Below are positions 6,704-15,888 of a DNA stretch of 64,000 nt, one piece after another. Source of the DNA: Clostridiales bacterium. GTDB taxonomy: Bacteria > Bacillota > Clostridia > Lachnospirales > Lachnospiraceae. The position numbers were made by a program, and so were the translations under genes. Numbering within the stretch: position 1 is the first letter of the stretch; every line of letters begins with the position of its first letter. Location of the stretch: assembly GCA_012839295.1 (NCBI GenBank), contig DUNO01000066.1, positions 124,001 through 188,000 on the forward strand, written 5' to 3'. The notes beneath the pieces were generated by a model. That model searched no databases. It saw nothing but the letters and a program-made list of their open reading frames with translations, and had not been told where the DNA came from.

Positions 6704-9700
6704 TCAATATATTGCCCCAGGTGAATAGTCTTCACTCATTTTACGGTCAGAGTAGTAAATGCAGAAATCCCCTGCATAAAAATTGAACGCAGGACCTTTA
6801 TAGCTATTCTTTGACAGCGGAGGATTTTCCATTACCCACATACTGCAGTTACCACGGTTCTTATAATTTGCGGCATTGACATAGCTTAAATGCTTCTTTT
6901 TATCCTCGTCAATGGTGTAGATATCCAGGTTTACAATAATATACCCCCCATTAAGCCAGAAGCTTTCATCATAGTCAATACCGTGCTTAGCCGCATAATC
7001 CATAACATCATATCCTTTCGGTGCGGCATGTACATCATTCGGTATGTAATACTGCCCATACCACCTCTGCATGGACTTGTCCGGCTTGCTGGTTGTTATT
7101 TTGCTTGCCACAATATCACCATAACAGTCCAGTTTCTTTATGGATGCTGTATAATCCTGCCCTACCAACATCCTGAAAGCATGGCCAAGCTGTATTTTCG
7201 AAAATGTGAACATCCCCGACTGCTGCCAGAAGAGCTTGCCATATTTCACGTTCCTGAGTGCCGCAGTAGCCTTCATTTCAGACTGGGGGATTCCAAGATT
7301 TGGATCACCTGTATGGGTGGCTTTGATGTTCAGGGAATCCGTTGCCCCTCCCACCTTGACTAAAGTCCTGGACTTACCGTTGATTTCCTCGGCGTAATAG
7401 AGGTCTACCGCCTTCCGGTTTTTCCCGTCCTTGTCCACGTAATAGAAGGATGGCCTGATGACAACTGCCGTTGCATCCGAATACATATTGCCTATGGTGT
7501 CAAGGGAATATCTGACCATGTAGCCTGTCTTTAAAATGCCCTGGTTCTTATAATAGGGATGACTGCCGTTGACCAGCGGAAAGGTATATTTTACATTCCT
7601 GCCACTGTCGTTCCCATACTGGTCATTCGTCCCTACCGTATAGGTATAATAATTCCCCTTATTGTATGCTGTCTTTTTGGTTCCATCCGTGTATTTGGGG
7701 CTGTTCTTTTTTAGCCCTGAGGATCCGGGAATCCGAAAGACCTCCTGCCACAGCGGATAGTCCGAGACATCATACACGGTCAGCCCGTAAATCCTCCCGG
7801 ATACTTCGAATTTGACCGTCGCAGTGGCCACATAATGCATCCTGTCCCTGTTGGCGTAGGTTTCCGTATGGTTGATATAATCCTCCCCGTTGACAGCCAC
7901 CGTCCGGAAGTCTGCCGTATAGACGCCTTCCGTTATCCAGGTCGGCAGGTAGAACCTTGCGGTGCCCCGCCCCAGCGTAACCCAGGTTCCTGCTTTAATA
8001 TAATCGTCATTCTTCTGCTTCCCGTCGCTCCCTACATCCACAAACACGTCAAAGGGGAACCTGACCTCATTCCTGAGCAGCCCGTTTTTCTCCGCGATAT
8101 AGGAGGCAATGTCATCATGCAGGGAGCGGGAAAAATCCCGTGTGTAATATCCCGTCATGCCGGTATGGAAGCCCGTGTTTGAAATCCTTACCGTGAAATC
8201 GGACAATGTAGGATCCGGATCCAGCACCAGTTCCACGCATCCATCTGTTGGGTTGACCAGCTGCACGTACTTGTCGTTGTCCGCATTCACGACCGGGTCG
8301 CAGACCACAGGCGTGTGTATAACGACATCATTAATGCCCGCGATGCCGTAATTGGCAGTTGCTCCCCTGGAGGACCCTACCCTTGCCACCGCATTATAGG
8401 TGATCGTGCCGTTGGAGGCATAGATACCGTTTTTCTTCCTGGCCTCTATCACCTGGTCATTCCTGTATAATGCGTTCTTATTGGTGAAGGTGGTGCACTG
8501 GGGTATGGCACCCCTATTGATGTCCGGAGCCTCCGTTTCTGTTATTTCACCACTGATTACCGTCTGCCCGCCAAATACAAGCGTGTCACTCCTTACCCTG
8601 CATTTTCCCGTCTGGGTCAGTGCCTGGTAGCTGAAGTCCTCCCTGGGTACGGACGGCCTGCTCGTACCTCCCGAAACCGTCTGGGAAGGGAGGGTAATCC
8701 CGTTGACGGCTTCATTGGGAGGGATGATGTGGTAACCCTCGCTAGTGTCATGGGTGTAACTGACTGCCGGAGGGCTGTAATATGCCCTGTCCGGGGTGAG
8801 TGTAAGGGATCCGCCCGGGAGCGCATAATTCCGCAGGACCGCACTCCCAATATTGTAATAGTCCAGGTTCATGATCTCCCAGTACCCGTATGCCCTAGGT
8901 ACTGATATGTACTGCGTGACGGTCACCGTTTCCGTCTGGGACTTCCCTCCCCCTGCACTACCCGGCGTCGCGCTCTTCCAGGTCAGGATGTAGCTCTTGG
9001 AGACCCTCACGGAATAATGCTTGATGCCCACCTTCTTCTCGAAGAAGTACCCCAGGAGGTATTCCTTTGCCGTCACCTGGCCGTACAGGCTTTCCGTCGT
9101 CGGCACCCCGGATGTGGCCGTGAATTTCTCAGCACCCCGGTCATCTGCCCGGATCTCGCCGGTCGTCACTGCCTCCGTGAATTCGGAGTAAGCGGAATCG
9201 TAGGCCGGTACCTCAACCTCCGGGATCGGGGGAGTCGGCGTGGGCGCTGCCGTCGGTGTAGGTGTCGGGATCCCCGTCACTTTTGGGGTAGGCGTGGGGG
9301 TTCCCGGCGGGCCGTCGCCATAGATAACATAGAAGGTCGCAAGGGAACCGTTCTGGGCGGCAGGCATGGTATGGTTGCTGATCTTCGCCGCCGTCTTCGT
9401 GTCCGTGGTCTGCACCATCCCGGACGTGTCCTTGTACTTCAGGTACCATTTATTCTGGAGTTTATATTTCTTACTGTCCTTCGTGAAGCTGTCAATGGGC
9501 GTATAACTTACCTTGTCCCCGGACTTCACGCCGACGCGCTCGGAGGTAAGGTGCCTGAGGTAGTTACCCTCCGCGTCAATGGCCACCACGTTGTACTGGT
9601 ACGAGGTTTCCTTCTTGTCGAATACCATCCTTACCGTGAGCGTGGATCCGCCGGCAGCATCAGGGGCACGGAAACTCACTGAGTTCCCCGAGAAGGGTCC

Positions 9701-10531
9701 CTTCTGCACCGTGCCGCCGCTTTCCCGATCCGTATAGCTATAGTTCCATTTAGAGGTGTATTCGTAGGATACCCCTCCTACAGATATGGTATTCTTGGAC
9801 AGCGTATAGGGCGGGATCACTTCATCGTAAATGGCGTTCTTGGTACGTCCGAGCAGGTCAGGATCCAGGACATTGCCGCTGGAGTCAACGGCTACCACTT
9901 TGACTTTAAAGGTCGTGTTGTTGCTGATCACATATTTAAAATTATAATAACCCTTTAAATAATTAACTGTTGCAGACGTCCATGGGGCTTCTGCTAACAT
10001 TTCCTGATATCCATATACGTAAGAATCAAGTGTATTATTTCCTTGAAAAATCTCGAATACATTATTAAGGTAAACCGTTGCACTACCATTACTGACAATA
10101 TAATCACCCGTTATGCCCAAATTAGAGGCTGCTTTCATAAAGTCTTTCTGTTTAATGATATATTTCGTTGTTTTAATAGTCCCATTATCTGTTTCATTAC
10201 CAAAAACAAATGGGACATATGCAACATTTATACTTGCATTACTCCCTGATGTAAATTTTTCCGAAATATTATACCTTTGGACTGCCATCTTATAACACAA
10301 CGTTTTGTAACGAATAGAATTTTCATTTGCACTATTATGAACTCCAGTTTGAATGATTTGATCACCAAGGACTTCCGTTTCCTGAATTCCATTTGTGCCA
10401 CCTTCTATTGTAACCCATGGCGCTGCAGCTTTCACGATTTTAATATTATAAAAATTATTTATTAATAGAATAAACACAAGGAATATGCCTAATTTTTTCA
10501 AGTTAATCTTTGGTTTTAAGAAAAGTTCCAT
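6704..10531 (-). CDS. Giant secreted surface protein, DUF5704-like
   Basis: The 1275-residue product has a hydrophobic N-terminal signal (about residues 13-36, ending KAAA). Two similar extracellular modules follow: about 205-305 starting KVKVVAVDSSGN, and 313-405 starting YNVVAIDAEGN. Next is a Pro-Thr linker of TPTPTP repeats (about 407-438), then a long beta-rich region up to the C-terminus that resembles the uncharacterised DUF5704 group. No LPXTG motif, SLH domain or C-terminal membrane helix was seen, so anchoring may depend on a partner. The ATG lies two bases after the stop codon of the SLH gene, and its AGGAG site is inside that gene, so the two are translationally coupled. The first 600 bases are visibly AT-richer than the rest. 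Function unknown; probably an adhesin or fibre protein of the adjoining pilus-like locus. Confidence 0.75.
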   Translation of the reverse strand: MELFLKPKINLKKLGIFLVFILLINNFYNIKIVKAAAPWVTIEGGTNGIQETEVLGDQIIQTGVHNSANENSIRYKTLCYKMAVQRYNISEKFTSGSNASINVAYVPFVFGNETDNGTIKTTKYIIKQKDFMKAASNLGITGDYIVSNGSATVYLNNVFEIFQGNNTLDSYVYGYQEMLAEAPWTSATVNYLKGYYNFKYVISNNTTFKVKVVAVDSSGNVLDPDLLGRTKNAIYDEVIPPYTLSKNTISVGGVSYEYTSKWNYSYTDRESGGTVQKGPFSGNSVSFRAPDAAGGSTLTVRMVFDKKETSYQYNVVAIDAEGNYLRHLTSERVGVKSGDKVSYTPIDSFTKDSKKYKLQNKWYLKYKDTSGMVQTTDTKTAAKISNHTMPAAQNGSLATFYVIYGDGPPGTPTPTPKVTGIPTPTPTAAPTPTPPIPEVEVPAYDSAYSEFTEAVTTGEIRADDRGAEKFTATSGVPTTESLYGQVTAKEYLLGYFFEKKVGIKHYSVRVSKSYILTWKSATPGSAGGGKSQTETVTVTQYISVPRAYGYWEIMNLDYYNIGSAVLRNYALPGGSLTLTPDRAYYSPPAVSYTHDTSEGYHIIPPNEAVNGITLPSQTVSGGTSRPSVPREDFSYQALTQTGKCRVRSDTLVFGGQTVISGEITETEAPDINRGAIPQCTTFTNKNALYRNDQVIEARKKNGIYASNGTITYNAVARVGSSRGATANYGIAGINDVVIHTPVVCDPVVNADNDKYVQLVNPTDGCVELVLDPDPTLSDFTVRISNTGFHTGMTGYYTRDFSRSLHDDIASYIAEKNGLLRNEVRFPFDVFVDVGSDGKQKNDDYIKAGTWVTLGRGTARFYLPTWITEGVYTADFRTVAVNGEDYINHTETYANRDRMHYVATATVKFEVSGRIYGLTVYDVSDYPLWQEVFRIPGSSGLKKNSPKYTDGTKKTAYNKGNYYTYTVGTNDQYGNDSGRNVKYTFPLVNGSHPYYKNQGILKTGYMVRYSLDTIGNMYSDATAVVIRPSFYYVDKDGKNRKAVDLYYAEEINGKSRTLVKVGGATDSLNIKATHTGDPNLGIPQSEMKATAALRNVKYGKLFWQQSGMFTFSKIQLGHAFRMLVGQDYTASIKKLDCYGDIVASKITTSKPDKSMQRWYGQYYIPNDVHAAPKGYDVMDYAAKHGIDYDESFWLNGGYIIVNLDIYTIDEDKKKHLSYVNAANYKNRGNCSMWVMENPPLSKNSYKGPAFNFYAGDFCIYYSDRKMSEDYSPGAIY

Positions 10532-10533
10532 TA

Positions 10534-11829
10534 TTAATCTACTCTCCTTTTATCATATAAAAGTTCATCCCAGACTGCGTAAAATATACCTATGTTGTCT
10601 GGACTTTTATTAGCATACCATCCAAGTTCTACATCAAAATAACTTTCTTTCCATTTTCCTATTGTATATGATCTTAAACAAACTATCGGATACCTGGTAT
10701 ACAGTATCTTTCCGTAAGGGTTTTCCATGATCAGGGTATCAGTATCCACCCCATACCCTACCTTTGATGATAATACCCTGTATTTAACATACACCCTTAA
10801 TGTGTATACTCCATCAAAATAATATAAAGATGAACCATCCACTGCTATCTTTGAGCTTTCTATTACGGTCCTATTGGCCTTCATATCCTTAATGTACTGT
10901 TTAATGGATTCCTTTTCTCTCTTAACCAGGTTATCATGCCCATAGCTGTAATCCGCCGAAAGAAGGGTGTTTGCCCATTTGTCATCTATGGTACGGTAAT
11001 CCGCATTGAACACGCATTCCGCATAAGTCTTTGCTTTCTGGACCCACAGGTCAAGATATTCTTCCCTGACGGACTTGAAGTCATCAAAGTCCGTTATTTT
11101 ATCTATATCTTTTGGTGAGGCATATTCCTCCAGATATACATACGGAATCCTTTCATCTGTCCTAGGATTCACTTTTGCCTGTCCCTCATAACTGAACTTC
11201 CAGTCATAATATTGGTTCGGGAAACTGGCAAGTATATAAGGATAATACTTTTCATACTTTGGGAGGTTGGTCGTCCTGATCAGCTGCCCGTCGGGGCTTA
11301 TTTTTGCCCTTTTTTCCGGATCCAGCACCAGGGAGATGACAGACTTTGCCGCTGCCGGCGTGACATGACCCTTGCCTTTGAAAGCCCGGTCCTGGGAGTA
11401 GGTGCCATTGCCATAACCAATAATGATCCCCTTTGCCATGACCTTGGCCACGTCCTTACGTTTTCCCACTGCTACGCTGCTGATATCGGATATCCTCTTT
11501 TCAAGGATCGTATTAATCAGTTTCTCTTTCACGGTATCCCCGTTCAGGTATTCATCGGCCCTGTTTGCCAATACGGCAAGATCTTCCCTTGTAAGGTTTC
11601 CTGTATACTTCTTGAAATCCCCTTCCTTTAAAATACCTGCAGCCTTGGCGGCTTCTATATGCGGCTCAAGCTTACTTTCATCTACCTCTAGCCCCAGTTC
11701 CATGACAAGCAACTTTACGAATTCATTTACCTTTATGTACCCGGCAGCATCTACTTTCTGCGCTGGTGTTGCGAACATCGTAAACATAATAGTCACCATA
11801 ATAATTCCTATCAGTCTTTTTACTTTCAT
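10534..11829 (-). CDS. Secreted protein with SLH-like domain
   Basis: The product (431 residues from the chosen start) has a signal peptide (about residues 1-29, ending KVDAAG). An S-layer-homology-like region spans about residues 30-185: a helix with VNEFVKLLV, then AAKAAGILKEGD, LTREDLAVLANRADEYL, and MAKGIIIGYGNGTYS. SLH domains bind pyruvylated wall polysaccharides, so this protein is expected to sit on the cell surface. The remaining 240 residues have no recognised domain. The start is the ATG at 11829 because GGAGG lies five bases before it; an upstream in-frame ATG overlaps that site. It is coupled to the giant secreted protein downstream, suggesting a surface pair in which this protein provides the anchor. 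Confident in secretion and the SLH-like fold, not in role. Confidence 0.75.
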   Translation of the reverse strand: MKVKRLIGIIMVTIMFTMFATPAQKVDAAGYIKVNEFVKLLVMELGLEVDESKLEPHIEAAKAAGILKEGDFKKYTGNLTREDLAVLANRADEYLNGDTVKEKLINTILEKRISDISSVAVGKRKDVAKVMAKGIIIGYGNGTYSQDRAFKGKGHVTPAAAKSVISLVLDPEKRAKISPDGQLIRTTNLPKYEKYYPYILASFPNQYYDWKFSYEGQAKVNPRTDERIPYVYLEEYASPKDIDKITDFDDFKSVREEYLDLWVQKAKTYAECVFNADYRTIDDKWANTLLSADYSYGHDNLVKREKESIKQYIKDMKANRTVIESSKIAVDGSSLYYFDGVYTLRVYVKYRVLSSKVGYGVDTDTLIMENPYGKILYTRYPIVCLRSYTIGKWKESYFDVELGWYANKSPDNIGIFYAVWDELLYDKRRVD

Positions 11830-12257
11830 GTTTTCCTCCATCTGCATTTAGTCGAATTGCTTTCTCATTTTCATATAAAATATATAACTCTTATATCCAA
11901 TTCCATTATAATACAATTTTAGTAATATTGGGATATATATCGGTAATTTTATACAATGACTTATGACCTAATATATCTGCATAAGCAGAAAGCCGTTTCG
12001 ATTGACTTCTAATGCCACCATTAATTTCACCCGTTAACACCCCCACATCCCCAAAAACATCCATTTTATTAACAAAGCCTATTTTCCCCCTTTAATTAAC
12101 AATACCTTCTCGGAATCTCTAAGCCTTGTTTTTACTGGCTTTCCAGGTTCTATTTTATAAATCACCCACTTTTTTACCAAAAATGCTTGACAAACCTCTA
12201 AAATTTTACGTTGGAATTAGAATTATCTAATTCCGAGAAGATATAACACTATTAAGG
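11830..12257. other. Gap between the pilus-like operon and the SLH pair, with inverted repeats
   Basis: This AT-rich 428-base gap holds no convincing gene. It contains a perfect small palindrome (GGAATTAGA 12213-12221 with TCTAATTCC 12226-12234), just beyond the end of the upstream operon. A wider inverted repeat, CTTCTCGGAAT (12106-12116) with ATTCCGAGAAG (12230-12240), encloses about 113 bases. It must also hold the minus-strand promoter for the SLH gene, but no box pair with good spacing could be chosen. Confidence 0.55.
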
Positions 12258-13316
12258 TCACTCCGCATAAGGCTCATACTCTGGTGCGAAGGCTCCTTCT
12301 GCACAACAGACCGGGCACGCATAGGCTCCTTCCTCAGCACAGCTTTTCACTGTATAAAAGGGTTCATCAAAAAATAGCAGCCCATCTCCCTGTAGCTGCG
12401 GACAGCTGCTCCTGTGGTATATCAGATACCAGCTTTTCTGCTCCAGGTAGAAAACATCATTTTTTGATACTTTTGCTCCTGAAGTGGCAATTCTACTGTA
12501 AGCCTCACCCTGCCCGTCAAAGTAAGGGTAGCCCTGAAAGACCACGAACATGCTGTTCCTTTCCATATAATCCTCCCACTCGTGTCTGTTAATTACCGGA
12601 AGTGCAAAGTTATAGGTTATGCCATATTCTGACGCTATCCTGTTGTGCCTGTTTGTATAATAACCCAGGGAATCCTGAATCAGATTCACAAGCGTATTGT
12701 TTTTTATCTCTGTAAACTTATCGTCGGATAACATGAGGTTTCCGGGTCTGGCATCCCTGAAAGCGGAATATTCTTCCCCCTCCTGTAGCTCATGGTAGTC
12801 CATGACGAATACTTTCTGGCTGCCGGACCCATCCAGCAGTCCGTTTTTGTCGTACAGAGTTATCCTGTCCCCCAGGGTGAAGCCGTAGATAAAGTCCCCA
12901 TCCTCGTAATAATACGGGAATCTCTCTGACCATCTTTTTGTCAGTTGAACCTTTCCATCAGCCCCCGTATAGATGTCACTGTAAAAGACGTAGTAACCAT
13001 CCTCCAGCGTGACACATACGACTGGGACATAAAGGTTCAGCTTTTCCCTTTCTTCCGGGTCTGAGAGTACGCCGAAGGATGCAGCCAGGGAGATGAAAAA
13101 GCTGTTGATGGCAGAATCCTTGTCCACAATTATCCTGTCGTCATCCCCAACCATGACGAACGAGGCAACCCCGTCGTCAATGGCAGTATTGAGGTTCTGG
13201 TCTATCCTGTCTTTGTCTTTTACGGCTGCCTTGAGGTTGTCCGTCCTTGTGTCCAGGACCACGACACAGGATATCACGATTATCACGAAGACCAATATGA
13301 AATGGTATAGTTTCAT
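12258..13316 (-). CDS. Membrane-anchored extracytoplasmic protein of the pilus-like locus
   Basis: The 352-residue product has one N-terminal membrane segment (about residues 4-21, FILVFVIIVISCVVVLDT) and a long, probably external domain. The end is cysteine-rich, with SSCPQ near 308 and CAEEGAYACPVCC near 331-343. The N-terminal layout (short start, one helix, then a region of charged and small residues) matches the pilin-like and TadE/TadF-like proteins that precede it. It is the last gene of the run starting at 29,706, with 30 bases between it and the preceding giant protein. No homologue was recognised. A minor pseudopilin or assembly factor is the best inference. Confidence 0.6.
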   Translation of the reverse strand: MKLYHFILVFVIIVISCVVVLDTRTDNLKAAVKDKDRIDQNLNTAIDDGVASFVMVGDDDRIIVDKDSAINSFFISLAASFGVLSDPEEREKLNLYVPVVCVTLEDGYYVFYSDIYTGADGKVQLTKRWSERFPYYYEDGDFIYGFTLGDRITLYDKNGLLDGSGSQKVFVMDYHELQEGEEYSAFRDARPGNLMLSDDKFTEIKNNTLVNLIQDSLGYYTNRHNRIASEYGITYNFALPVINRHEWEDYMERNSMFVVFQGYPYFDGQGEAYSRIATSGAKVSKNDVFYLEQKSWYLIYHRSSCPQLQGDGLLFFDEPFYTVKSCAEEGAYACPVCCAEGAFAPEYEPYAE

Positions 13317-13346
13317 TGTTCCTTTCCACCCCTTTTCCCTGTATTC

Positions 13347-15887
13347 CTACTGCCCGTTTTCACGGATATAACCGCCGTCCTCCGCCCTAATGCCCTGTTC
13401 CGGTAACGTCCTGTGCACAAAGGAGCTCAGTTTGCCTCCCAGGCTCCTGCTGCTGTTTGCCAGGGATATTTTAAAATAATCACCCCTGGAGAAATAATAG
13501 ATCCCGGTACCCTCATAGAGTTCCTTCAGGATGTCCTCCGTAAATTTCTTTTTCTTATATTCCATGACACTCCCCGTGAAAATGGGGGTTCTTGCCGCAC
13601 AGTACGGACACCCCGGGTCGGAATCATCCGGATACAGCTCATAGAACCTGCCGCAGACCGTACATTTTGTTAGGTTGCGCTTTACGGTTACTATGACTGT
13701 TACTGTTTTCCCTTTGTACCCAATGGTCACCGTCTGGATCCCGATGTAGCCGTTGTCAAGGTTGTCCACGTATCCTCCCGTCACTGCCTCCCTGTGCCCG
13801 TCCAGGTAAGTGGCCAGGAGCTCCACCCCGTTCTGCTCCAGCGTGGTTCCCCGGTAGATTGTTAATTTCCCGTCAGCCGGCGTGACCAGCTTCAGGGAGA
13901 AAAGCCAGACCCGGCAGTATGGGCACCCCGGGTCACTGCCGTCAGCCTCCAGGTTGTAAACATGGCCGTTGGGGCAGGTCTTACTCCTCGGAACTACGGA
14001 TATGGTGATGGTACAGGTTTTTGTATGGGACACCCCGTCCACCGGGTATGTATGTGTCAGCGTGGCTGTCTGCTCCTGGCACAGGTTTGCCGTGCTGAAA
14101 TCCGTCGTTGCGACCAGCGTTGCGACTGATCCGTCCGCATAAGTAACGACAACCGTCGTGATGAGCGGGTCATTCTGGTATACCACTTGCACCGGATGGG
14201 TCGGCGTGATGCTGGTGACCGTAGATCCACAATCAAGGGTTGCATCTTCTGTTTTCCCACAGTTAAAAATCCACTTATTTTTTTCTCCTACGAATGTACA
14301 AGTACTTACATTTCCATAATGATAACCTACTCTATTCTCATATAACATATAATTTCTTAAATATCCTATTATAGGTTGACCTTCAGTATAAATATATCTA
14401 GCCTGTTCATATGAATTCCAACCTCCAGATCCGTCTTCATACCATTCCCAATATTTTTCAGTACTAGTATATGGTAATCTTGAAAACATTATTGTTCTTG
14501 CAGCAGGAGAATTTTTATCTACAAGGAATTCATTTACTTTAACAAGTAAATCAGTATTAAGCATACCAGCCAAATCATATAAAGTTAAATACTGCTTCGT
14601 AAAATCACCATTTAAAGAATCAAGAGTATAATTATTATCTGCAATTATAACCTCCTGTCCATATTGATTCTTTCCGTATACCCATTCGCTTATATTAAAT
14701 TTATAACTAAACATAAGAGTTCCATTAATAACAGCTGTTTTAAATGTAATATTAGCATTTCTTAACCTATGCCCCGTAAGTGCAATATCAGAATCATTTC
14801 CTTCGACAGAATACTGGAAACTCTCGGGCGCATAACACACAACACCATTGTATCGATTAATCATCTCCTGTGACCATGCAAAGATATTACTAAAATATCT
14901 TTCCGTAGGAGGGTTTATCCAGCCTAAATCCCTATAATAATAAGGGTCATAATGCGCTATATAAGAATACAATATTCCACCACTCATATTGGGCTGTCCA
15001 CTGCCCGAAGATACACATTGATGAAAACTATGGCACCCGTCTACCAATGTACCACCTTTAAACGACTGTGGGAGTGTCTGACCCGGATATGCGACTTCAT
15101 TTTCAAATCCTACATCGTCATTTACTCCGTCCCCATTACGGTCTATGTTATAGCCGCACGTCCAGAACTTCTCTACAGTAACCTTGTCTTTACCAACTAC
15201 ACGGTATCCTTCCAAACCACAATTGGAACACCCGCCATGCCAGCCGCCCGTAGGCTGGTTACTTTGCCAAAACTGTGCCTGCCAACAATAATAAGTATGA
15301 CAATTAGCACATTCCCCCATCCAATATACATAAGTGGTCCAATACTGACAACCGTAGGTATGTTTATGGTAATGCGTATAGGTAGATCGTTCGGTATGTT
15401 TATGCCCCGTATAACATGCCTCCGTATGTATATGCGTTGGCGAAGATCCTGTGTTCACTGCGGAGGCCATCACGCTTTCGTTCGTCTCCGTGTTCAGGCT
15501 CCCCGTGTAGACCGGATCCGTCACTTCCGGGTTGTCCGTCGTAACCGGGACATAGTGGTATACGTTAGATCCGGGGAACTGGGAATCCTGCAGGTCAATG
15601 ACCTCCCCAGGTGTCCGGAACCGGTATTCCGGCTCCTGCACCGTCATCCAATGCTCCAGGGCTATGTCATAGGTCAGGCCTGTCCTTGACAACCCGTCCA
15701 GGAATTCCCCGTACCTCTCCTTCGTAAGGTAGCCGTCGCTCCTGACCTCCTCGACCAGGCTTTTCGTGCCAGTATCCGAGACGGTCTGCGTTAATGCATC
15801 CTGTTTCATGGAAAAATAAACGAGGGGGAACAGGAAAAAGACCAGGATGGCAAGTATGATGTCTATGATATGGTCCAATGGTTTCAT
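13347..15887 (-). CDS. Giant anchored Cys/His-rich Ig-like protein (short paralogue)
   Basis: The 846-residue product has one N-terminal membrane segment (about 7-26) and a conserved segment DGYLTKERYGEFLDGLSRTG (51-70) shared with its neighbour. A His/Cys-rich module follows (about 152-290), with HIHTEACYTGHKH, GECANCH and GGCSNCGLEGYRV. After a long middle region come Ig-like Big_3-type domains (about 555-632 and 665-736), each followed by a ribbon CPNGHVYNL..DPGCPYC (638-658) or CTVCGRFYEL..DPGCPYC (742-763). A conserved tail, ILKELYEGTGIYYFSRGDYF (786-805), is also shared. The pairs of CxxC suggest zinc binding, but outside the cell. It starts one base after the stop of the longer paralogue. 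DNA from about 14,260 to 15,050 is visibly AT-richer than its flanks. Function unknown; likely a structural or adhesive component. Confidence 0.7.
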   Translation of the reverse strand: MKPLDHIIDIILAILVFFLFPLVYFSMKQDALTQTVSDTGTKSLVEEVRSDGYLTKERYGEFLDGLSRTGLTYDIALEHWMTVQEPEYRFRTPGEVIDLQDSQFPGSNVYHYVPVTTDNPEVTDPVYTGSLNTETNESVMASAVNTGSSPTHIHTEACYTGHKHTERSTYTHYHKHTYGCQYWTTYVYWMGECANCHTYYCWQAQFWQSNQPTGGWHGGCSNCGLEGYRVVGKDKVTVEKFWTCGYNIDRNGDGVNDDVGFENEVAYPGQTLPQSFKGGTLVDGCHSFHQCVSSGSGQPNMSGGILYSYIAHYDPYYYRDLGWINPPTERYFSNIFAWSQEMINRYNGVVCYAPESFQYSVEGNDSDIALTGHRLRNANITFKTAVINGTLMFSYKFNISEWVYGKNQYGQEVIIADNNYTLDSLNGDFTKQYLTLYDLAGMLNTDLLVKVNEFLVDKNSPAARTIMFSRLPYTSTEKYWEWYEDGSGGWNSYEQARYIYTEGQPIIGYLRNYMLYENRVGYHYGNVSTCTFVGEKNKWIFNCGKTEDATLDCGSTVTSITPTHPVQVVYQNDPLITTVVVTYADGSVATLVATTDFSTANLCQEQTATLTHTYPVDGVSHTKTCTITISVVPRSKTCPNGHVYNLEADGSDPGCPYCRVWLFSLKLVTPADGKLTIYRGTTLEQNGVELLATYLDGHREAVTGGYVDNLDNGYIGIQTVTIGYKGKTVTVIVTVKRNLTKCTVCGRFYELYPDDSDPGCPYCAARTPIFTGSVMEYKKKKFTEDILKELYEGTGIYYFSRGDYFKISLANSSRSLGGKLSSFVHRTLPEQGIRAEDGGYIRENGQ

Positions 15888-15888
15888 G

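Noticed and set aside
9017-9682. 221-codon plus-strand open frame inside the giant surface gene
   Set aside because: It lies opposite a GC-rich part of a clear minus-strand gene, is Arg-rich with shadow-type composition and has no ribosome site or recognisable motif.
14952-15689. 245-codon plus-strand open frame
   Set aside because: It is antisense to the His/Cys-rich part of the giant anchored gene; the codon pattern belongs to the minus-strand gene.
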